Shown piece after piece: positions 22,730 to 33,952 of a stretch of 64,000 bases of DNA. Made by a program: the position numbers and the translations under genes. This stretch comes from Areca catechu (lineage: Eukaryota > Streptophyta > Magnoliopsida > Arecales > Arecaceae). A model generated the notes under the pieces. It searched no databases. It had not been told where the DNA came from and saw only the letters and a program-made list of their open reading frames with translations. The stretch is taken from assembly GCA_021397845.1 (NCBI GenBank), contig CM038052.1:47328949-47392948 (forward strand), given 5' to 3'. The stretch's first letter is position 1; the number at the start of each line of letters is the position of its first letter.

Positions 22730-23012
22730 TATTATATCCAAACTGGTATGATGCCCAAGCATTGACAAGATTGTTGATGAGTACCTTTGTCTACTGGATC
22801 GAACTCCTTTCAATTGCTTGATGAGTGTCTTCGTCTACTGGATCGAGCTCCTTCCAATTATGCAAACAAATCTACTCACTGGAAGGATTCCGGTGGGGGG
22901 ACACTCTGATGCTTAAGTCAGTCACTGGGTTTGGACTAAATAGATAAGAATCTGAGAGAAAAATGATTGAAGGATGAGGGAGAGCTCCTGCTAATTGAGC
23001 ACACTTCCACCT
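22730..23012 (-). repeat. Inverted R-U5 segment at the left end of Gypsy-B
   Basis: The reverse complement of 27514-27794 at high identity. The inner breakpoint (about 23012) corresponds to 27514, about 30 bp downstream of the TATA box, so the segment spans the predicted RNA start to the LTR end: exactly R-U5 and none of U3. Confidence 0.8.
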
Positions 23013-24129
23013 GTGGGGCTTTACCTTTATCGGGTTGATAAGGTCAAGATGATAATGGACCGATAATGGGAGTTGTAGCCGATCATCTTTCTTGTATTGG
23101 CGGCTGAAGAGCGTAGATATTGGCACATCGTCGTCATTGGATATGTTCCTTATTACTATAGGGGACTCTATTCCTGCAAAAATCTATGCTGGTGGAGTAA
23201 TTGACTTTGCTTTCTTTGATTTTTTTGGCTTTCCTCTTTTTAAGTCGGTTGGAGCAGCTGCTGCTTTTCTCTTCTTCGACATTTGTCGAAGTCTTTGTGC
23301 ATCCAATATGATGGTTGTATCAACACAATCCGAGAAACCAAATATTAGAATCAACTATTATTGGCTAAATGAAAAGGTAATTTCAGTGAAAAGATACCTA
23401 AAAAAGGGTAGGGGCTGATATCAGCCGAATATAATCCCCTTTCATTAAGGAGCACCTTTATTGGAGGAATTTCCATTCCCGTGAGCTTGTTGAAGTCTTC
23501 TTTATCGGCTGTTAGTATTTTCTTGCCGTCATTCGATGTCAGATGGGGTTCTTTCCAATCAATGTTAAAGTCCCATTGATTCTTAGAGGTTATATAAAAG
23601 AAGCAAGGTTTCTAGCCATGGATAGTCGAAGGAAGCCCTACGATAAATTTTCGACCATGGTGGGGGTTAATAATCCACTAGCCGTGACCATGGAAATCTC
23701 TTTTTAGAACAAAAAGGGCAGTGAAGAGTGAAGTTTTGGGTATTATTTCAGTATCCTTACAGAGGATCAGAAAAGAACAGATTATCCTAATGCTGTTAGG
23801 AGTCAACTGAGTAGGAAGTACATGATACAATTTGAAAATTTGAATAAAAAAGGGATGAAGTGGGAACCGGAGTCCAGCTTTGAGATGTTCTTCATAAATT
23901 GTCAAACTACTTGGGGGTGGTCCTCTATTTGTCCTTTGGAACCAGGAGTAATCACTATAAACTCCTCGGAAATGTTGTAATATTTCTGCAAAGTTAGAAC
24001 CCTATGTTTGATCAGAGAGGTCCTAACGGAGTCTAATCTAATTGATTCGGCTTGGTGCCTCTTCTTCTTCTTCTGGGAATTAGAACCTTCGGGTTCGGTG
24101 ACATGGGTGATTTCTAAGATTCTAGCCAT
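23013..24129 (-). pseudogene. Antisense gene of Gypsy-B, truncated extra copy
   Basis: Minus strand from ATG at 24129 (MARILEITHVTEPEGSNSQ). LQKYYNISEEFIVITPGSKG follows, and after a frameshift near 23905 YEEHLKAGLRFPLHPFFIQI, TQLTPNSIRI and FVLKRDFHGHG, which parallel the Gypsy-A antisense protein. The C-terminal half is missing because the copy ends at the inverted R-U5 junction (23012). Confidence 0.62.
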
Positions 24130-24452
24130 GAAGGAAAAAAGAAAAGGAGACTAACCTGAAAGAAAAAGTAAAGAAGGAAAGAAGCCGACTTGAGAGAAGT
24201 TCTCTGCTCCTAGAGGATGAAAGGATGAAATGAAGGAAAACCTATTCGTTTAGAAGGGATGATGCTTATATAGAGGCAAATGACGGTTAAGATTTTTTTC
24301 TCGAATAGTGAGTCTGGTTCTGATCATGCTACCTGTCCCTGATATCCGATGGAAGGATGCGACTCTTCGAGAAAAGAATTTGATAATCGACGTGATGGAA
24401 GGAAAACTGAAGCGACTATTCATGGTTCGTCAGTGGACACGGCTATGATCGC
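23013..24452 (+). repeat. Left copy of the 1.44-kb internal duplication of Gypsy-B
   Basis: Matches 25280-26712 in the same orientation with substitutions and small indels. It starts TGGGGCTTTACC and ends GGCTATGATC, just at or slightly past the internal/LTR border of the right copy. Confidence 0.85.
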
Positions 24453-26393
24453 ACCTTGAGCCGAAGTATCTTTCATCGACTCTTCGATATGATTCTTGGT
24501 CTGCTCTTCAGTGTGATCTTCTTCATCGATTTCATTTGTTATTCTTGAGATGTCTAAATCAGGATAATACTCCTTTACCTTTTCTAGACAATCTCCAAAA
24601 CCGATATCATAGCTCTCGACTCCAGCTTCATGAAGTTTATCTTGAAAGGTTGTCGACTTTTGATAATTATCGATAGCTTCTTAAGCAGTTGATTATGCTT
24701 TCTTTTCTGTTGTCTTGGCTCTTTCTTCGACTTTCTCAGATTTGGTCATAGCCGATCGAAGCTTTTTTTTTTCTTCTTCAGTTTCAATTCTACATTGGCT
24801 AACTTTAATTGAGTTAGCCCAAGCTCTTTCTCCAAAGTTGAAATTTAGGATGTGCTTTGTTCTAATTTTCTTTTTACAGCCTGCTTCAACTCTTCGGCAA
24901 TGTCCCTCTCCACCTTGGCCGCATCTAATTCACTGTGCATTGCTTGGCAGAATCGGTCAAAGCCCACCATACTCTCTTCCATTATGGTTATTCCATGAAT
25001 AAACTGAACGTTTCATAACAAAGTCAACTAGATTTAGAAAAGATTACTTCAATAATCAACCAAAGTAAAGTTCGGTATCTCACCTTCAGCATATTGGGAT
25101 AAATGGATGAGATGGTTTCGTCTATCCGGTGGGATTTGGTTATCTCCCAATCTTTTGTAAGAATGACAGCTCTTAAAAGGCGATGAGCTAAATCTGAATC
25201 GTTTAAGGTCGATTCATCTATATATATATTGAAATTGATGGTAGAGTTTTCTGTAGAATGTCTTTCCTCTTTTTTCACTTGTGGGGCTTTACCTTTATCG
25301 GGTTGACAAGGTCGAGATGATGATGGGCCGATAATGGGAGTTATAGCTGATCATCTTTCTTGTGTTGGCGGCTGAAGAGCGGCAGATATCGACACATCGT
25401 CGTCATCGGATGTGCTCCATATTGCTATAGAGGATTCTATTCCTGCAGAAATCTGTGCTGGTGGAGTAATTGGCTTTACTTTTTTTGATTTTTTCGGCTC
25501 TCCTCTTTTTGAGTTAGTTGGAGCAGCTGCTACTTTTCTCTTCTTCGATATTTGTCGAAGTCTTTGTGCATCCAACATGATGGTCATATCTACACAATCT
25601 GAGAAACCAAATATCAGAATCAACTATTATCGGCTAAATGAAAAGGTAATTTCAATGATAAGATACCTAAAGAATGGTAGGGGCTGATATCAGCCAAATA
25701 TAATCTCCTTTTGTTAAGGAGCTCCTTTATTGGAAGAATTTCCATTCTCGTGAGCTTGTTGAATTCTTCTTTATCGGTTGTTAGTATTTTCTTGCAGCCG
25801 TTCGGTGTCAGATGGGGTTCTTTCCAATCAATGTTAAAGTCCCATGGATTCTTAGAGGTTATATAAAAGAAGCAAGGTTTCCAGCCATGGATAGCCGAAC
25901 CTACGATAAATTTTCGACTGTGGCAAGGGTTAATAACCCACCAACCATGACCATAGAAATCCCTTTTCAAAACAAAAAAGGTAGTGAAGAATGAAGTTTT
26001 GGGTATTATTTCAGCATCCTTATAGAGGATCAAAAAAGAACATATTATCCTATTGCTGTTGGGAGTCAGTTGAGCAAGAAGTACATGATACAATTTGAAA
26101 ATTTGAATAAAAAAGGGATGAAATGGGAACCAAAGTCCGGCCTTGATATGTTCTTCATAAATTATCAAACTACCTGGGGTTGGTCAGTCTATTTGTCCTT
26201 CGAAACCAGGAGTAATCACTACAAATTTCTCGGAAATGTTGTAATATTTCTGCAAAGTTAAAACCCTATGTTCGGTCTGAGAGGTCCTAAGGGAGTCTAA
26301 TCTAATTGATTTAGCTTGGTGCCTCTTCTTCTTCTTCTAGGAATTAGAACCTTCGGGTTCGGCAACACAGGTGATTTATAAAATTCTAGCCAT
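24430..26393 (-). pseudogene. Antisense gene of Gypsy-B, near full-length copy
   Basis: Minus strand from ATG at 26393. An open frame from 26168 to 25620 encodes YEEHIKAGLWFPFHPFFIQI, AQLTPNSNRI, FVLKRDFYGHGWW and IHGWKPCFFYITS, the same order as in Gypsy-A, then LTRMEILPIKELLNKRR. A basic, Lys-rich linker (SKKRKVAAAP, KKSKKVKP, about 25560-25470) may hold a nuclear-localisation signal. Further left are HRLLRAVILTKDWE (about 25180) and a Lys/Glu-rich coiled coil (about 24960-24600). Breaks near 25620 and 25020 could be introns or decay. The function is unknown; a transposase_28-like domain is inferred from memory of the family. Confidence 0.62.
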
Positions 26394-26712
26394 GAAGGAA
26401 AAAAAAAAGAGACTAACTTGAAAGAAAAAGTAAAGAAGGAAAGAAGCCGACCTGAGAGAAGTGCTCTGCTCCTAGAGGATGAAAGGATGAAATGAAGGAA
26501 AACCTATTCATTTAGAAGGGATGATTCTTATATAGAGGTGAATGACAGTTAAGATTTTTTTCTCAAATAGCGAGTTTGGTTCTGATCATGCTACCTGTTC
26601 TTGATATCCGACGGTAGGATGTGACTCTTCGAAAAAAGAATTTGATAATCGATGTGATGGGAGGAAAATCGAAGTGACTATTCATGGTTCGTCGGTGGAC
26701 GCGGCTATGATC
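25280..26712 (+). repeat. Right copy of the 1.44-kb internal duplication of Gypsy-B
   Basis: Direct copy of 23013-24452. The 827 bp between the copies (24453-25279) are single-copy and hold the C-terminal part of the antisense gene. Confidence 0.85.
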
Positions 26713-27117
26713 TAATGTTCATGCTTATTCAATGGTTTTGATCTCTCAGTCATTTTGAATTTCAAGACCAATAATGATTACAGCCAGTCATGGTATGGCT
26801 ATCATATCCATATTATAACCACTTCTCCAATGAGAAGCTAACACATCATTGGGATACTTTGCTCGAAAACATGAGCATTAATTTGTACCAAAAAAAAGGA
26901 GGGGAGAAGAGAAGGCAAAAGAGCGGAAAGAAGAATACTTATTGAATAGATTTTCCTGACTCCTGTCAACTTCTGATATTCATAGTATTTAATGAATTCA
27001 GAAGCTGGGAGGGCTAGTATTGGGATAGAAGCAAACGACCTATTCGTGTCGAGTCAAATGAAACAGCTATGGTTGGTTGAATGATGAATCAGTCTCTCGT
27101 GATATTGATGCTTGCAA

Positions 27118-27247
27118 GGCCGATTGATGTCCAAGAGGCACAAGGCCAATTGACGCCCGAGAGACATAAGGCCGATCAATGCCCAAAAGGCACAGGGCCG
27201 ATTGATGCCTGAGTGGTGCAGGGCCAATTAACTTCCGAGGGACGTGA
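27118..27247 (+). repeat. 26-bp minisatellite in U3 of the Gypsy-B LTR, 5 copies
   Basis: Units starting GGCCGATTGATG or GGCCAATTGACG at 27118, 27144, 27170, 27196 and 27222, with exact 26-bp spacing. Confidence 0.8.
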
Positions 27248-27483
27248 AGCTAATCAAATGCCCAAGAAGGATTTGTTATCTTGGCTGATTTAAATATATA
27301 GCCAACCGATGCTTAGGGCTGGCTGAATAAGTCAATCATGATATAATGTTGATCAGCCTATTAAGCTGGTTAGAGACATAAATGACATAAACTGTAACTA
27401 ATTATAGTTATTCTGTGCACGTGGTGGTTCTTAACGAACTAACCATTTACGGCTTCTCTAACTGAATTCAGTTAGGATTATAG

Positions 27484-27495
27484 TCTATAAATATC
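27484..27495 (+). promoter_or_regulatory. TATA box of the Gypsy-B LTR
   Basis: TCTATAAATATC. The predicted start, about 30 bp downstream, coincides with the breakpoint of the inverted R-U5 copy at 27514, which supports the assignment. Confidence 0.65.
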
Positions 27496-27799
27496 GATGA
27501 GTAAGGGGCTTTCGGGAGGTAAGTGAGCTCAACTAGTTAGAGCTCTCCCTATCCTTCAATCATTTTTCTCTCAGATTCTTATCTGTTTAGTCCAAACCCA
27601 GTGACTGACTTAAGCATCGGAGTATCCCCCCACTGAAATCCATCCAGTGAGTGGATTTGTTTGCAAGATTGGAAGGAGCTCAATCCAGTAGACGAAGACA
27701 CTCATCAAGCAATTGAAAGGAGTTTGATCCAGTAGACAAAGACACTCATCAACAATCTTGTCAACGCTTGGGCGTCACACCTTTGGATACAACATTAAT

Positions 27800-29238
27800 T
27801 AATAATATCCAACATGCAATAACTTGACCAACCAAGCTGGTTGGCATTGTCTTCCTACTCATGTCATTATATGATAGCTATACAAAGTTGACATGCATTG
27901 TTATTCGGCCTCCGTCATTCCTAAAAGATGTTGACATGATTATTATAAATAGATAGTATTATAATTTAAGGACATGTTAATTGCCTTAGGGATAGACCAC
28001 ACCAATTTTTTTTAAAAAAAATTAAGAAAATAAAAAAATAAAAAATATTAATAAATAATTAAAATTAATTTAAATATTTTTTTATAAATATTATTTAAAT
28101 TGTACTTGATATTATTTTATAAGATTAAATTCATTAATAATAGAATCTACCGTAAAATTTTTAGCTATCTCCTTATCGATATAAGTGACTAAATAATTAT
28201 AAGAAATTTATCTGTCATCTTGTTGTGCAATCTAGTCTTGATAATTTTCATTGTTAAAAATACTCTCTATAGTAGTTGTTGAAACCGGAAAAGTCATAAG
28301 TATTACAGACTCGTAGAGGATGTGCGCACAATGACTGTAATGGCGGTGGCAAGGACAAAGGTAATGGGGCGCGAATGTAATGGCATCGGTAAGAGCCGGG
28401 GGCATGACGGGCACCCACCCATCTGTTCCCCCCAAGACCTGATAGTGCTATGCAATGGATTCGATCGCCAGGGCAATGCATGGCTTCACTGCACGTGGCA
28501 TCCATTGGTGCAGTGAGATTGATGGAGGCCACCGAGATGTCAACCATAGGCTAGCACATCAGTGGTATTCGGCCTTGCGCATGCGCAACTGCTTGATCTC
28601 ACTATGGGAGCATTCTTGCTGGTCCCATCGCATGACAGGTCCAATCACCATCTCATCCATCGGTATGGTGAACGGGAAGGTGCTGGCTGCATATGGTGGC
28701 TTCGGCCATAGCAGGTTCTGGAGATGGGTGCCGGTAGAGTGACAAAAAAGAAATCCTTTATCTTCTCTAAAAAATTTATGAAAAAAATAAATTAATAAAA
28801 ATAAGAGATAAAGTTGAAAGTGATCCAATTTTCAAGTAAAGAGCTGACTTATAGTATTTGTTTTATTTTTAAATTTTTTTTCTAAGATTCTTTAAGTTAT
28901 ATTTAATACCTCCAATTTTAAGAAGGGTTAAATATCTAAATACTTATATATTTAAATCTTATATAAAATTTTAACTTATAAAAAAATTGAAAAAATTTTA
29001 AGGGGGGCAAAGGGTCCCCTGTGCCTTGGCGATCCATCCGCCCTTGATTGCCTCTAATGTGAGCTCCTTGAGATCAAAGATTAGATATTTCTTGCATTGG
29101 GTTTTTTTTCCCTTTTTTTAATTAAATAGGGGTGGCCTAGTGCCATTTTGTATCTAACTCAAATCCATCTCACTTATATCGAAACTTAGTCTCCTCAATA
29201 GGTGTTGATCCATGAATTTTGATAATACAAAATATTTA
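27800..29238. other. Spacer, no gene seen
   Basis: AT-rich to about 28230, then a GC-richer patch (28300-28740) with short frames on both strands and no recognisable motif, then AT-rich again. Confidence 0.45.
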
Positions 29239-29243
29239 AGCAT

Positions 29244-29751
29244 TGTTGGTAGAAATTATGATGAGATCAGGAACATGGGATCCATGGTGGTATATGCACT
29301 CCATCAACCAAGCAATGCACACCTAATCAAAGACACGAGCCAAGAATAGTTGAGCACAAAAGCTAGACATAGGGCCCTCTGACTGAGCGGGGATAGCATA
29401 GACCTATACCTAGAAGATATCAATGAGTCCCATCGATCACCCTTAAGACACTCCACCAGAAGCCCTCGAACATGTATCGGTAGCGGTCGACTCCTATGCC
29501 TGAAAGGTATCAATGAGCCCCGTCGACTGTCCCAAAGGTGCTCACCAAAATCTCTCAAATGTGTATTGGCAGTAGTCGACTTCTATGCCTGGAAGGTATC
29601 AGTGAGTCCCACCGACCGACTCTAAGATGCTCGGCCATAAGTTATTGGGCATGTATTGGCAGCGATCGACTCCTATGCTTGGAAGGTATCAGCGAGCCCT
29701 GCTGACCGCCCCTAAGGTACTCAGCCAGAAGTCCTCGGGCATGTATCGGTA
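29244..29751 (+). repeat. 5' LTR remnant of Gypsy-C
   Basis: About 508 bp matching the start of the 3' LTR (41702 on), including four units of the 90-bp array (landmarks near 29403, 29492, 29583 and 29672). It breaks off inside the array at about 29751. Confidence 0.8.
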
Positions 29752-29760
29752 GCTAAGGTT

Positions 29761-29934
29761 GCAAATGGATCGAGTTGACCCATTACTCATTTTGACCCAA
29801 CTCGTTTAGACTTGATCCAACCCATTTTTAGGGATCCTTGGATCCGGGTTGAGACCTAAAATTAAACCCATTCCATTTTCCGGGTCGAGTCTGGATTTGC
29901 TGAATTTGGACCCGACTCGACCTGACTTGAACTT
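29761..29934. mobile_element. Small MITE-like insertion with a 9-bp direct repeat
   Basis: 174 bp rich in GACCC/GGGTC words, flanked by GCTAAGGTT on both sides (29752-29760 and 29935-29943). An 8-9-bp duplication fits hAT or Mutator elements. Clear terminal inverted repeats are not seen, so the class is open. Confidence 0.4.
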
Positions 29935-29984
29935 GCTAAGGTTAATAATTCATATACACTAATAGGTTTTGGTTTTCCTTTTAG

Positions 29985-30838
29985 ATGTCTACCAACTCGT
30001 CACTCCAATCTCTTCTCGATAATGAGAAACTCATGGGTCCCAACTTTGATAGATGGTATCGAAGGCTTAGGATTGTCCTGGAGCATGAACGGATCTTATA
30101 TATGATATCGGACTCGACACCTGAAACCCTTACTTCCAATGCTCGAGGTTCGGTCAGAGACACTTATTAGAAGTGGCTCTCTAATAGGACCATTGTCTGA
30201 TGCATCATGTTGGTAGCGATGAACGATGAGTTCAATCACAAATTTTAGGAAGCTCAGCCAGAGGAGATCCTTCAAAAGTTGAAGGAGTCCTTTGGTATAC
30301 CAGATAATGTTGAGAGGTACAAGATCTCCTGTGCTATCTACAACGTGTGGATGCTTAATGGGGTCTCGGTCACTGATCATGTATTGTACATGATCAAGAT
30401 GATTGAGCACCTAGGCAAGCTCGGATATCCTTTGCATGAACAGCTCGAAAAAGATGTGATACTGAATTTCCTACCCTCTTCTTATCTAGACTTTCTCGAT
30501 CATTTCAGAATGAATAAGCCTGTAGTTAACTACCACGGTCTGTTGGGGTTACTACAGACTTATGAAAAAGACCACCAACTCAATAAAAGAATGGTAAATC
30601 TAGTGGGAGGATCTTCAGCGGGGCATCATCCCTTTAAGAAAGGGAAAAAGAGAAATAAAAGGAAGAAGGTGCAAAATGCTTCTGGGCCCAGTCAGGTCAA
30701 GAAAGTAAACGCTGATAAGAGCCAGGCAGAGTGCTTCTTCTGTAAGAAGCAGGGTCATTGGAAGAGGAACTGTCCTCTTTATATTGCATCCCTTGACCGA
30801 ACATGTCCAAGAAGAGGAAGCAGCAGGGCAGTGCTGGA
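29985..30838 (+). pseudogene. gag: Copia-A gag
   Basis: Begins MSTNSSLQSLLDNEKLMG right after a pyrimidine run ending in AG. Stops at 30168 (TAG), 30198 and 30247 break the first part. An open part from 30279 carries the capsid region with HEQLEKDVILNFLPSSYLDF and the zinc knuckle CFFCKKQGHWKRNCP at about 30731-30775. Close to Copia-B gag. A frameshift near the end of the knuckle region moves the frame into pol. Confidence 0.8.
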
Positions 30839-32280
30839 CAAGGTATTTATATGATAATGCCTTATAGTTTCTCTATCTACGATACTACTAACTGGGTATT
30901 GGATACCGGAAGTCCAATTCACATTTGCAATTCTTTACAGGGACTTCAACTTGGTAGGAGATTCGATGACGGCGAGAGATTCTTGAACGTGGGAAATGAA
31001 AGCCAAGTTCTAGTCCTGGCGTTGGGAGCCTTCAAATTAGTTTTCGAGTCTTGTACAATAATTTTAAATGAGTGTCATTACTATCCATCTTTCATCCTGA
31101 ATGTCATTTTTGTAGGCCAATTGGCCTTGTATGGTTATGAACTATTAATAAAGAATGATATTTGCAAAATTATTTGGAATGGTTCTGTTGTAATAAATGG
31201 ATACATGAATAATGTCATTTATATACTATCGTGACCTATTAGTGTAGTGTACACATCTAGCAAATGCCCTAGGATAGATAATGTCAATGATGCATATCTA
31301 TAGCATTGTAGGGTAGGTCATATTAACAAGAACAAGATAAACAGGTTGAAAAGCATGGGTCTTCTCGAGATCAGTGAATGTGATTCACTACCAACCTGAG
31401 TCCTATTTTCTTGGAAAGATGACAGATTATCTTTTACTGCAAAAGGTGAACGAGCCCAAAAAATTTTAAGTTTGGTACATACTAATGTATGCAGATCCAT
31501 GAATATTAGTGCCAGAGGTGGATACAATTATTTCATTATATTTACAGATGACCTTTCGAGGTACGGTTATATCTTCTTGATGAAACATAAATCTGAATCG
31601 TTTGAAATGTTCAAACGATATTATAATGAAGTAGAAAAATAAACTGGAAAGTATATCAAAATCCTTCGATCAGATCGAGGTGGTGAATATCTTTCCAATG
31701 ATTTTTTTACGTATCTTAAGGAGAATGGGATTCTCTCTTAATGGACACCTCTAGGGACACCTCAGTTAAATGAAGTGTCTGAAAGAAGGAATCAAACCCT
31801 GTTAGACATGGTTCGGTCTATGATAGGCTTTGCTTCTCTACCGCTATCCTTTTGGAGATATGCTTTAGAGTCAGCCTGCTGCCTTTTAAATAAGGTTCTG
31901 AGTAAGTTTGTTAGCAAAACCCTATAGGAGATATGGACTGGATGTAAGCCGACACTTGCACACCTTCAGGTCTGGGGTTGCCTGGCTTATATCAAATGTT
32001 TGGAAATAGATAAGCTTGGGCCTAGGTCTGACCGGTGCCTATTTGTTGGGTATCCAAAAGAGTATAAGGGGTACTACTTCTACTTGGTTGATGAACAAAA
32101 GTTGTTTATCAGTCTTAGGGCTATCTTTTTGAAAAAGGAGTTCCTTGGTGAAGGAACTGTAGCCGCTAAGATTGAACTTAGTGAAGTTCAACAAGTAGAA
32201 GAATTGACACACTTAAGGGACAACATAGAATGGTTGTGATTAGATCACACCCAGAGCCCACACAGGAACTATTAAGGAGA
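30839..32280 (+). pseudogene. Copia-A protease and integrase
   Basis: NWVLDTGSPIHICN (about 30889) is the aspartic protease active site (D-T-G). The GAG-pre-integrase zinc finger (HCRVGHINKNKIN, near 31309) and an integrase core with FTDDLSRYGYIFL (31540) and LRSDRGGEY (31663) follow. Stops include TAA at 31739 and TAG at 31926. At the position equivalent to the Copia-B gag stop (59434) this copy has CAA (30839-30841). Confidence 0.78.
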
Positions 32281-33903
32281 TCCGATAGGGTACTGCATCA
32301 ATCGGACAGATACTACGGTTTCTTGGTCCGGGATGATGATCCCAATGAACTCGATGAGAATAATAAGGACCTGTTCATCTATATGGATGCAATGCAAAGG
32401 CCCGACTCTGAGAAATGGCTAGGAGCCATGAGATCCAAAATGGAGTCCATAGAAATCAACAATGTATGGATATTGGTTGATCCACTTGAGGGGATAAAAC
32501 CCATTGGATGCAAATGAATTTTCAAAAGCAAAAGGGGTGTAGATGGGTAGGTAGAGATCTATAAAGCCTGTCTAGTTACCAAGGGATATCGTCAACATTA
32601 TGGTATTAACTATGACGAGACGTTCTCTTTTGTGGTAATGCTCAAATCCATTCAGATCATACTTGCTTTAGCGGTACATTTTGACTATGAAATCTGGCAA
32701 ATGGATGTCCGAACAGCTTTCCTGAATGGTGAGTTGGAAGAGGAGGTGTATATGATACAAGCTGAAGGGTTCACATCCATAAATGAGTCAAAGGTGTGCA
32801 AGCTTCAAAGGTCCATCTATAGACTGAAGCAAGCATCTCGAAGTTGGAACATGCAATTTGATAAGTGTATTAAGTCGTATGGCTTCGTTAGGAATGGAGA
32901 AGAACCTTGCATTTATAAATGGGCTATTGGTTCTATGATTGAATTCCTTATACTATGTGGATGACATTCTCTTAATCGAGAATGATATCCCAGTACTATA
33001 AGAAATAAAGGTCTGGTTATCATCTCAGTTTTCTATGAAGGACTTGGGTGAAGCCTCTTATATACTGGGTATGAAGATCTATAGAGATAGATCTAAGAGG
33101 CTTCTAGGATTGTCCCAGTATGCATACATTGAAACTGTGCTGAAGCGGTTCAACATGGAGGATTCTAAGAAAGGCTATCTCCTAATAGGCCCTGGAATTA
33201 CACTCTCTGAAAAGGATTATGCGATAACTCCTAAGGAGAGAGAGCGTATGAGTAAAATCCTACATACTTTGACAGTAGGTTCTATCATGTACGCCATGAC
33301 ATGTACTAAACCAGACATGGCTTACTCACTTGGTGTAGTGAACAGATACAAGTCTGACCCAGGTAAAACTCATTGGAAAGTGGTAAAGACCATCCTTAAG
33401 TATCTATGAAATACTAAGAACCAATGGCTAATTTATGGAGAACCTGACTTGAAACTTGTGGGATATACTGACTCCAGTTTTTAGTCAGATAGGGATGACA
33501 GTAAGAGTGTGTCAGGGTTTATCTTAACCTTAAATAGAGGAGCGATCTGCTGGAGAAGTTCCAAGCAGCCTTCTGTGGTAGACTTAGTATGCGAAGCAGA
33601 ATACATCGCAGCATCGGATGCAGCAAAGGAAGATATGTGATTGCGGAAGTTCCTAGGTGAGTTTGGAGTGGTACCTTCCCTGGATGGTCATGTTCTGGTG
33701 TATTGTGTAGCATTGGAGCCATTGCTCAAGCCAAAGAGTCGAAGTCCCATCAGCGCACCAAACACATTCTGCGGTGCTATCACCTTGTACAAGAAATTAT
33801 GGAACAAGATGACATCGACCTTCAGAAGATCGATGGGAAGAAGAACCTGGCCGACCCCTTCACTAAAGCCATCGGAGTTCAAGAGTTTGACAATTATAAA
33901 TGA
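32280..33903 (+). pseudogene. Copia-A reverse transcriptase and RNase H
   Basis: RT motifs: NNVWILVDP (32459), IWQMDVRTAFLNGELEEEVY (32692), SIYRLKQASRSWN (32814) and catalytic YVDD at 32954-32965, then LGEASYILGMKIYRDRSK (about 33041). RNase H is weak but visible (CEAEYIAASDA near 33591, KNLADPFTKAI near 33841). Broken by frameshifts near 32940 and 33650 and several stops. Ends at TGA (33901), 50 bp before the LTR. Confidence 0.8.
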
Positions 33904-33952
33904 AAAATGGAAATAAGATTCTGTATTGATTGGCTTTAGTCCAAGTGGGAGT

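Larger units (their letters stand above)
22730..27794 (+). mobile_element. Gypsy-B: rearranged Tat-type element with inverted R-U5 ends
   Basis: The element starts TATTATATCC at 22730 and ends GGATACAACA at 27794. The first 283 bp are the reverse complement of the last 281 bp. Both sides carry TTAAT (22725-22729 and 27795-27799), a 5-bp target duplication typical of LTR-element integration. Inside are a duplicated 1.44-kb block and antisense-gene sequence, with no gag or pol. Only the right end is a full LTR. The + orientation is assigned from the LTR's TATA box at 27484. Confidence 0.75.
26716..27794 (+). repeat. 3' LTR of Gypsy-B (start uncertain, 26675 or 26716)
   Basis: Ends GGATACAACA at 27794. 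Two starts are possible: TGACTATTC at 26675, just after the purine run GGGAGGAAAA, or TGTTCATGC at 26716, where the TGTT mirrors the terminal AACA. It contains a 26-bp minisatellite and a TATA box. The R-U5 part shares CTTAAGCATCGGAGT with the Gypsy-D LTR near 47991. Confidence 0.6.

Noticed and set aside
28232..28742. Overlapping short frames on both strands in a GC-richer patch
   Set aside because: No domain, and several overlapping alternatives. I could not tell a real gene from chance.
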